Part shown: positions 59,402 through 64,000 of the stretch, in pieces
Layout of the letters: each line of letters begins with the position of its first letter
Numbering within the stretch: the first letter of the stretch is position 1
Source: Streptomyces tailanensis
Lineage (GTDB): Bacteria > Actinomycetota > Actinomycetes > Streptomycetales > Streptomycetaceae
Direction of reading: 5' to 3'
NCBI RefSeq assembly: GCF_008386495.1
Contig: NZ_VTHJ01000035.1
Span: forward strand, 32,201 to 96,200
DNA: 64,000 nucleotides
The notes under the pieces: model-generated
Seen by the model: only the letters and a program-made list of their open reading frames with translations
Database searches by the model: none
What the model was told of the DNA's origin: nothing
Program-made: the position numbers and the translations under genes

Positions 59402-59796
59402 GCACCGAGCGCGTCAACCCGGCCGAACTGTCGCCGCCCACCGGCTTCTCGCACGCGGTGGTCGCCACCGGCACCCGGGTCGTCTTCCTGGCGGGCCAGA
59501 CCGCGCTCGACGGGGACGGCAAGGTCGTGGGCGAGACGCTGGAGGAGCAGTTCGAGCGGGCGCTCGGCAATCTGCTGACCGCCCTGGAGGCCGCCGGCGG
59601 CACACCGGCCGACCTCGCCCGCGTCACGGTCTACGCCACGGATGTCGCCGACTACCGCGTCCGGGCGCCTCAACTCGGCCGTATCTGGCGGAGATTGGCG
59701 GGACGGGACTATCCCGCGATGGCCGTGATCGGCGTCGTACGACTCTGGGACGAGCGGGCCCTCGTGGAACTCGACGGCTTCGCGGTCCTGCCGTAG
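59398..59796 (+). CDS. RidA-family enamine/imine hydrolase
   Basis: 132 residues of the YjgF/RidA chorismate-mutase-like fold: LSPPTGFSHAVVATGTRVVF, LAGQTALDGDGKVVGETLEE, and the final DYPAMAVIGVVRLWDERALV. The usual substrate Arg region is replaced by VRLWDE, typical of Rid subfamilies other than RidA proper. Rid proteins release ammonia from enamines and imines. Translational coupling to an acyl-CoA dehydrogenase in an aminobenzoyl-CoA-type cluster suggests it removes the amino group of the ring product. Confidence 0.85.
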   Translation: MSTERVNPAELSPPTGFSHAVVATGTRVVFLAGQTALDGDGKVVGETLEEQFERALGNLLTALEAAGGTPADLARVTVYATDVADYRVRAPQLGRIWRRLAGRDYPAMAVIGVVRLWDERALVELDGFAVLP

Positions 59797-59809
59797 CGCC
59801 GGGCCAGGG

Positions 59810-59998
59810 TCAGGCGGCGACGGCGAGGCGGCTCGGCGCGACGATGCTGCCGTCGGGAAGGATCTCACCGGTGTCGTCGAAGACGATCGCCCCGTTGCAC
59901 AGCAGGTTCCAGCCCTGCTCGGGGTGGAAGGCGACGATGTGCGCGGCGTCGCGGGCGGGGCTGTCGTACGAAGGGCACTGGGGCTGGTGGGAACACAT
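59810..59998 (-). CDS. DUF5999-type small protein
   Basis: 62 residues beginning MCSHQPQCPSYDSPARDAAH, with a CxxxxxxC pattern and the middle HPEQGWNLLCNGAIVFDDTG. This is a small conserved actinobacterial protein without known function. The ATG at 59998 has GGAGG eight bases upstream; longer in-frame readings are not supported. It is convergent with the RidA-type gene. Confidence 0.78.
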   Translation of the reverse strand: MCSHQPQCPSYDSPARDAAHIVAFHPEQGWNLLCNGAIVFDDTGEILPDGSIVAPSRLAVAA

Positions 59999-60162
59999 GG
60001 CGCACCTCCACGTCGTCGTGAGCGCCAGCGGCGAGTCACCGCCTCGCACTACAGACGATGCCCGCGCCCACAACTCCCCGACAAGCCGTACCGCCGAGAC
60101 GTGACAGCACCCGGACGTGCTGTGACAGGACGCGGACACAACCACGCGCGCGGCGGTGATGC

Positions 60163-60198
60163 GAGGCGGCCCCGGTGAGTGCCCACCGGGGCCGCCTC
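60163..60198 (-). terminator. Terminator of the carbonic anhydrase gene
   Basis: A perfect 15-bp stem, GAGGCGGCCCCGGTG/CACCGGGGCCGCCTC, with a 6-nt loop. It begins about 28 bases beyond the carbonic anhydrase stop on the minus strand. Confidence 0.82.
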
Positions 60199-60226
60199 TC
60201 CCTTGCAAGGGGCTACAGGGCGGCGC

Positions 60227-61039
60227 TTACTTGAGCAGATGCACGCGCTGGGTCGTCAGGTCGTAGCGGGCGCCGACGATGGCGACCTCGCCCGCCTTCA
60301 CCTTGGCGGCGAGGTCGGGCTCGGCCGCGAGCTTGGAGCGGACGAGGCGGACGTTCGCGTCGATGGTCGCGGCGACCCGGGCGTCGCCCTCCACGCTGTG
60401 GTCGATCACCGGCTCGATCGCGTCGGCGATGTACTGGATGTGGGCGGGCAGTTCCTCACCCGTCTCCTCCGCCGAGACCGCCGCCTTCACGGCCCCGCAG
60501 GACTGGTGACCGAGCACCACGACCAGCGGGATGTCCAGTTCGAGCACGCCGTACGCGACGCTGCCGAGTACGGCCTCGTCCAGGACCTCGCCCGCGCTGC
60601 GCACGGTCATCAGGTCGCCGAGGCCCTGGTCGAAGACCAGCTCCGGGGGGACACGGGAGTCGATGCAGCCGAGGATGAGGGCGAAGGGCTGCTGACCGGT
60701 CGTCAGGGCCTTGCGGACCGCGGCGCCCTCGTGGGGGTGCTGCTGGTGCAGGGTCCGCCAGCGGCGGTTGCCCCTCGACAGTTCCGTCAGCGCCTCGTCG
60801 GGCGTGCTCGGCCGGGTGCGGGTGGCGGCCGAGGCGGAGGCGCGCGTGGTCCGGGTGACGGGCTCGGCGTCGGCGGGGAAGGTGCCGACCGCGATGCCGC
60901 CCCCGAGGACGGCGGTGCCGGCCAGCGCGGCGCGCAGGAGCGCGCGTCGGCCACGGGGCTTCGCGTGGGATATCGGGGCGTCGGCGGGGCCGGTCGCCTC
61001 GGCGCCGTCGCCTCTGGGTGGTGCTACGTCAGAGTTCAC
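60227..61039 (-). CDS. Beta-class carbonic anhydrase with Tat-type leader
   Basis: 270 residues from a GTG at 61039. A twin-arginine-like leader (KPRGRRALLRAALAGTAVLG) is followed by the beta-carbonic-anhydrase domain. Zinc ligands are the Cys and Asp of LGCIDSRVPPELVFD and the His and Cys of GHQSCGAVKAA. So it should interconvert CO2 and bicarbonate outside the membrane or at the wall. The start is uncertain: no ribosome site is visible, and a TTG at 61063 is also in frame. Confidence 0.85.
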   Translation of the reverse strand: MNSDVAPPRGDGAEATGPADAPISHAKPRGRRALLRAALAGTAVLGGGIAVGTFPADAEPVTRTTRASASAATRTRPSTPDEALTELSRGNRRWRTLHQQHPHEGAAVRKALTTGQQPFALILGCIDSRVPPELVFDQGLGDLMTVRSAGEVLDEAVLGSVAYGVLELDIPLVVVLGHQSCGAVKAAVSAEETGEELPAHIQYIADAIEPVIDHSVEGDARVAATIDANVRLVRSKLAAEPDLAAKVKAGEVAIVGARYDLTTQRVHLLK

Positions 61040-61262
61040 GGGAGGAACGTACGTCCGGCCCAAACGCTCAAACGTTCAAGTTGCGGAATCATGGATCAGC
61101 CTGGAGGAATCATGGCCGTTCCTTGATTCGTTCTTGGCCACCAGAAGAAGAGGTTTTGGCCAGCCGGTCCCCTGCTGTTCGCCTTACGCGTGGGGAGCGC
61201 TTTCTGTCCCCGTGTCCAGCCACGTTGTCGGCGCCGGCCCGGCGACGCGACAACCGCGCGGC

Positions 61263-61967
61263 TCAGGCCAGATGCCCGAAGACCACCAGGTTCTCGGTGT
61301 AGTCCTTGACCGTGCGGTCGTAGGCGCCCGCGCAGGTGATGAGGCGGATCTGGGCCTCAGGGGTGTCGGCGTACACGCGCTCGTCGGGGAAGTGGTCCTT
61401 CGCGAACGTCTCCACGCTGTCGACCACGAACGTCGGCCTGCGGCCGTCGGCCCGTACGACGTGGAAGACGTCGCCCTTCTCCAGCTCGCTCAGCTCCGCG
61501 AAGACGGCCGGAGACGTCGCCGTGTCGACGTGCCCGGCGACGATCGAGGTGCCCGTCTCCCCCGGAGAGGCTCCGTCGGCGTGCCAGCCGACGAGGTTAA
61601 CGTCGTCGGAGGGCGGCGCTTCCAGTTCACCGGACCGGCCGATCTCCAGAGGGATGAACGGGGCGCTGACGCGGATCTTCGGGATGAGCAGCCGGATCGG
61701 CCGCGACGGCGGCAGATGCCTTCCCGCCGGGCGCTCGCCGGCCGAGGCCTCGGTCGATGCCTCGGTGGAGGCGTGGCCGGCCTGCGGGGCGTGCCGGGCG
61801 TGCGGCGGGCGCGCGCCGTCGGACGAGGAGTTCTCGCCGCCGAAGAGGCTCACCGCCAGGACCAGCAGGGCCACGGCGCACAGCACGGTCAGATTCAGAC
61901 TCGTACGGGACTCACTGCGGTCCGGCACCGGATCGATGCCGCCGGGGGAAGAGGGACCGGCTGCCAT
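61263..61967 (-). CDS. Class F sortase
   Basis: 234 residues: an N-terminal membrane anchor (SLNLTVLCAVALLVLAVSLF), a Ser/Thr/Ala stalk, then the sortase barrel. The catalytic His is in SIVAGHVDTATSPAVF and the Cys is in IRLITCAGAYD. The position that carries Arg in the window's other sortase (EYRDNVIVFA) reads DYTENLVVFG here, so the Arg may have moved or be replaced. The ATG at 61967 follows GAGGTGG. The upstream gene encodes its likely surface substrate. The gap 61068-61262 on the other side has no gene, only a start-plus-three-codon frame (61112-61126) after a good ribosome site. Confidence 0.85.
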   Translation of the reverse strand: MAAGPSSPGGIDPVPDRSESRTSLNLTVLCAVALLVLAVSLFGGENSSSDGARPPHARHAPQAGHASTEASTEASAGERPAGRHLPPSRPIRLLIPKIRVSAPFIPLEIGRSGELEAPPSDDVNLVGWHADGASPGETGTSIVAGHVDTATSPAVFAELSELEKGDVFHVVRADGRRPTFVVDSVETFAKDHFPDERVYADTPEAQIRLITCAGAYDRTVKDYTENLVVFGHLA

Positions 61968-62112
61968 CGGATACCACCTCGAAAAGGGTGTAAAGGGTAG
62001 AGGTCCAAAAAGGGCGTAAAGGGGGGAAGGGGGCGCGTCGACCGGGCCGCCACACGATGCACGGTGTGGCGACCGCGGCCGCTATCGCGCCCGGTATCGC
62101 GGAGAGCATGGC

Positions 62113-62649
62113 TCAGGCAGTGCTTCCGGCCGTCTTCTTGCGACGCAGCGCGTACATGCCGGTGCCGGCGACGGCCAGAACGGCCATCCCGCCCGCGGTC
62201 ACGGCCGGAGAGGCGAGCGCGCCGCCACCCGTGTGCACCCCACCGCGCGGCTTGCCGTGCTCGTCCTTCCAGTACTCCTTCTCGTGGTCGTCCTTCTTCC
62301 AGGAGTCCTTCTCGTGGTCGCTGTACGAGTCGTTCTCCTTGTAACCGCCGCCCTCGTGCTTGCCGTGGTCGCTCTCGTACGCCTCCTTGCCGTGCTCGCG
62401 CTCCTTGTAGTTCTCCTCCTTGCTGTCGTGCCCGGAGTCCCACTCCTCCTCGTTGGGGATCGAGGTCAGGGCACCGCCACCCGCGTGAACGCCGCCACGG
62501 GGGCCGTCGTGCTTGTCCTTCTTGTCGTGCTCCTTGCTGTATCCGTTGTCCTCGTGCTTCCACTCGTCCCCGGCGTAGGCACCGGGGGCGGTGATGGCGA
62601 GGACGGCCGTGGCCGCCGCCGCAGCGAAGATCATGCGAGCAGAACGCAT
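62113..62649 (-). CDS. Secreted His/Lys/Glu-rich surface protein, probable sortase substrate
   Basis: 178 residues: a signal peptide (MIFAAAAATAVLAITAPGAY, cleaved near AGD), a very hydrophilic His/Lys/Glu/Asp/Tyr-rich body (KEYWKDEHGK and similar), then a C-terminal hydrophobic helix (TAGGMAVLAVAGTGMYAL) and the basic tail RRKKTAGSTA. There is no LPXTG. The motif PRGGVHxGGGAL occurs twice, just after the N-terminal region and directly before the C-terminal helix, and is the best candidate for a sorting signal. The class F sortase gene lies 145 bases downstream. Confidence 0.75.
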   Translation of the reverse strand: MRSARMIFAAAAATAVLAITAPGAYAGDEWKHEDNGYSKEHDKKDKHDGPRGGVHAGGGALTSIPNEEEWDSGHDSKEENYKEREHGKEAYESDHGKHEGGGYKENDSYSDHEKDSWKKDDHEKEYWKDEHGKPRGGVHTGGGALASPAVTAGGMAVLAVAGTGMYALRRKKTAGSTA

Positions 62650-62902
62650 CTGATGGTCCTTCCGCCACGGCCGGGCAGCTGCTTTTTCGTCAGCTGACGT
62701 GACCCGGCCCTGACGTGATCCACCGTCAGTCGGTTTCCGCTCCGCCACCACTCAAGGCGCTCAGCCGGGTGAACAGTCCCCGTGCCGGAGGGCGTCGAGC
62801 CGGGGGTGTTGAACGCGGCGGAGCCCCCGGCCGTACCTTGCCAGGCGGCCCACCAGCCTCGATGGCTCAGTCGCGGGCCGACAGAGGACAGGAGCATCCG
62901 TC

Positions 62903-63127
62903 ATGGCCGAGAAGTTCTTCACCGTGTCCGGCATGACCTGCGGCCACTGCGCCGCGAGCGTCACCGAAGAGGTGGTGGCCGTACCGGGCGTCACCGAGGT
63001 CGACGTCGACGTTCGCTCGGGCCTGGTGACCGTACGCGGGGACTCGGTCGACGACGCCGCCGTACGAGCGGCGATCACCGGCGCCGGCTACGAGGTCGCG
63101 GAAATCGTCCGCCAGGCGGCGGCCTGA
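62903..63127 (+). CDS. Heavy-metal-associated (CopZ-like) metallochaperone
   Basis: 74 residues, one HMA domain with the metal site GMTCGHCAASV (CxxC) and the ferredoxin-like beta-alpha-beta pattern VPGVTEVDVDVRSGLVTVRG. It carries copper(I) to a P-type ATPase, which is not in the window. The ATG at 62903 follows AGGAG. Confidence 0.9.
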   Translation: MAEKFFTVSGMTCGHCAASVTEEVVAVPGVTEVDVDVRSGLVTVRGDSVDDAAVRAAITGAGYEVAEIVRQAAA

Positions 63128-63280
63128 ACGGAACAACCCACTTCCTGTGAGCCGGTGTGTCGTGGTGGAGGGGGGCCTTGCCGGCGGTCGGCGTGTTGCC
63201 CTTGCCGCGTAACCGTGCCGGTGTCACTCCTGAGCGCCAGGCGACAGCCGACCGCCGGCTCGGCTCCCCGACCGCAATCA

Positions 63281-63293
63281 TTGCATAATGCAA
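63281..63293. promoter_or_regulatory. TTGCAT-A-ATGCAA palindrome
   Basis: A perfect 13-bp dyad in an AT-rich spot of the 254-bp convergent gap between the CopZ-like and DUF4142 genes, followed by a third half-site, ATGC. It looks like a regulator site but faces no gene start, so it may be a relic. Nothing else was recognised in this gap. Confidence 0.35.
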
Positions 63294-63381
63294 AATGCGA
63301 CCGCCAGTGGTTCGCGCCATCCGATCCACGTTTCCTTGGTGCTTGCTCTGCTTCGCCTTGCCGGTCGCCGGTCGCCGGTCG

Positions 63382-63948
63382 CTACTTGGGGGCGGGGGCG
63401 ACGGCCTTCTCGACCTCCTGGAAGGTCTCCGGGTCGACGAGGCCGGTGTCCTCCAGGACCTCCATGTGGTCCAGGACGGTCTGGTTGGCCTGACGGGCGT
63501 GACGGCGGATGAGGTCGTTCTGGGTGGCGGCACGGACCTCGCCGATGGTGGCGAAGATCTTCCCGTGCGAGGCGCGCAACACGTTGGCGAAGAGCCGGTC
63601 GAACTCCTCGCCCCGGGCGTTCTTCAACTGGCGGACCCACTCCTGCTGTTCCTCGGTCGCCTCGTTGGGCAGTTCGACACCGAGGATCTCCGCGTCCTCA
63701 CGGACGAGCTGGTCGAGCTTGCTGTGACCGTCGATGAGATGGTGCCCGGCGCGTTTGACGGTCTCGCTGGTGGCATTGGTCTGGGCGAGTCGGCCGGCGG
63801 GGATCTCCCACAGCCCGGCCTGCCGCACCTTCACCAGGAAGTCACGGTCGACGTCCGTGACGGTCCGATTGTCCGTGCCCTGCTGGGCCGCCTGTCCGGC
63901 GGCACCCGCGCCGACGGCGTGTCCGCATTCGCCGAGGAGTCCGCACAA
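63382..63948 (-). CDS. DUF4142-domain protein, N-terminus uncertain
   Basis: 188 residues from a TTG at 63948. The ferritin-like helical domain is clear: DFLVKVRQAGLWEIPAGRLA, GHHLIDGHSKLDQLVREDAE, FANVLRASHGKIFATIGEVR, and NQTVLDHMEVLEDTGLVDPE. Family members normally carry a signal peptide or membrane anchor, which is not seen here. The frame is open to the window edge, so the true start may lie outside, or the leader may have been lost by a frameshift. Confidence 0.7.
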   Translation of the reverse strand: MCGLLGECGHAVGAGAAGQAAQQGTDNRTVTDVDRDFLVKVRQAGLWEIPAGRLAQTNATSETVKRAGHHLIDGHSKLDQLVREDAEILGVELPNEATEEQQEWVRQLKNARGEEFDRLFANVLRASHGKIFATIGEVRAATQNDLIRRHARQANQTVLDHMEVLEDTGLVDPETFQEVEKAVAPAPK

Positions 63949-64000
63949 GGCCGCTTTAACTCGATCGTGTGATGGTCGGCTCGCGGGCTTGCGGTGCCCT

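Noticed and set aside
61112..61126. Start-plus-three-codon frame with a good ribosome site (MAVP)
   Set aside because: Too short to call a gene; it may be a leader or the truncated start of a lost gene.
1..64000. tRNA or rRNA genes
   Set aside because: No T-loop or acceptor-stem pattern and no rRNA-like sequence was seen by eye; a covariance-model scan would settle it.

Overview
This is a 64 kb stretch of a Streptomyces-type actinomycete chromosome. Codon third positions are almost all G or C, GTG and TTG starts are frequent, and many neighbouring genes overlap by four bases. The gene set is also typical: a SepF paralogue, F420-type LLM oxidoreductases, class F sortases, small DUF5999 and DUF6099 proteins, and the fused nitrate reductase. 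No rRNA, tRNA, CRISPR array or intact insertion sequence was seen.

Layout. 1-5 kb: the end of a protein O-mannosyltransferase, then a decayed hydroxy-acid catabolism locus (broken four-carbon acid sugar kinase, cupin, isopropylmalate-dehydrogenase-like enzyme, GntR/FadR regulator, truncated CitMHS transporter). Two copies of a triple 8-bp direct repeat lie at its promoters. 5-12 kb: an LLM oxidoreductase; a sortase substrate / frameshifted sortase / ECF sigma / membrane-protein operon; two membrane proteins; a broken two-component system. 12-23 kb: a fused nitrate reductase-flavoreductase, a SepF-like protein, an ATPase with a MazG-like protein, a 13-bp tandem array followed by two DnaA boxes, and several small or unknown genes. 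22.8-29.6 kb: a complete four-gene conflict system (Trypco1 protein, trypsin-VMAP, MoxR ATPase, and a vWA-pseudokinase-MinD-like fusion). 29.6-34 kb: decayed fragments, a VOC protein and a DHFR-family protein. 34-40 kb: the Hen1/Pnkp RNA-repair pair, then a fusion of a squalene/phytoene-synthase-like domain with a cis-prenyltransferase. 40-46 kb: an SRPBCC-DinB protein, an NAD-kinase-like/SPFH pair, arginine deiminase and ornithine carbamoyltransferase. 46.8-59.8 kb: a 2-aminobenzoyl-CoA-type aromatic degradation cluster split in two by a sulfotransferase/glycosyltransferase/cysC-cysD-cysN operon. 59.8-64 kb: a DUF5999 protein, carbonic anhydrase, a second sortase with its probable surface substrate, a CopZ-like metallochaperone and a DUF4142 protein.

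How the genes work together. The aromatic cluster contains a CoA ligase, a monooxygenase/reductase fusion, an enoyl-CoA hydratase, an acyl-CoA dehydrogenase, a RidA-type imine hydrolase and a PaaX-type regulator. The promoters of both halves share a TGAC-N4-GTCA palindrome flanked by TATCGC and GATA, so the halves are probably co-regulated. The sulfation operon makes its own PAPS beside a sulfotransferase and a glycosyltransferase, which suggests a sulfated glycoconjugate.

Two features of the DNA itself stand out. Many genes have internal deletions or single frameshifts: otnK, CitMHS, the sortase, the histidine kinase, the response regulator, an amidohydrolase/phytase chimera and an acyltransferase. 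In addition, short dispersed repeats occur between genes and also in frame inside four coding sequences.
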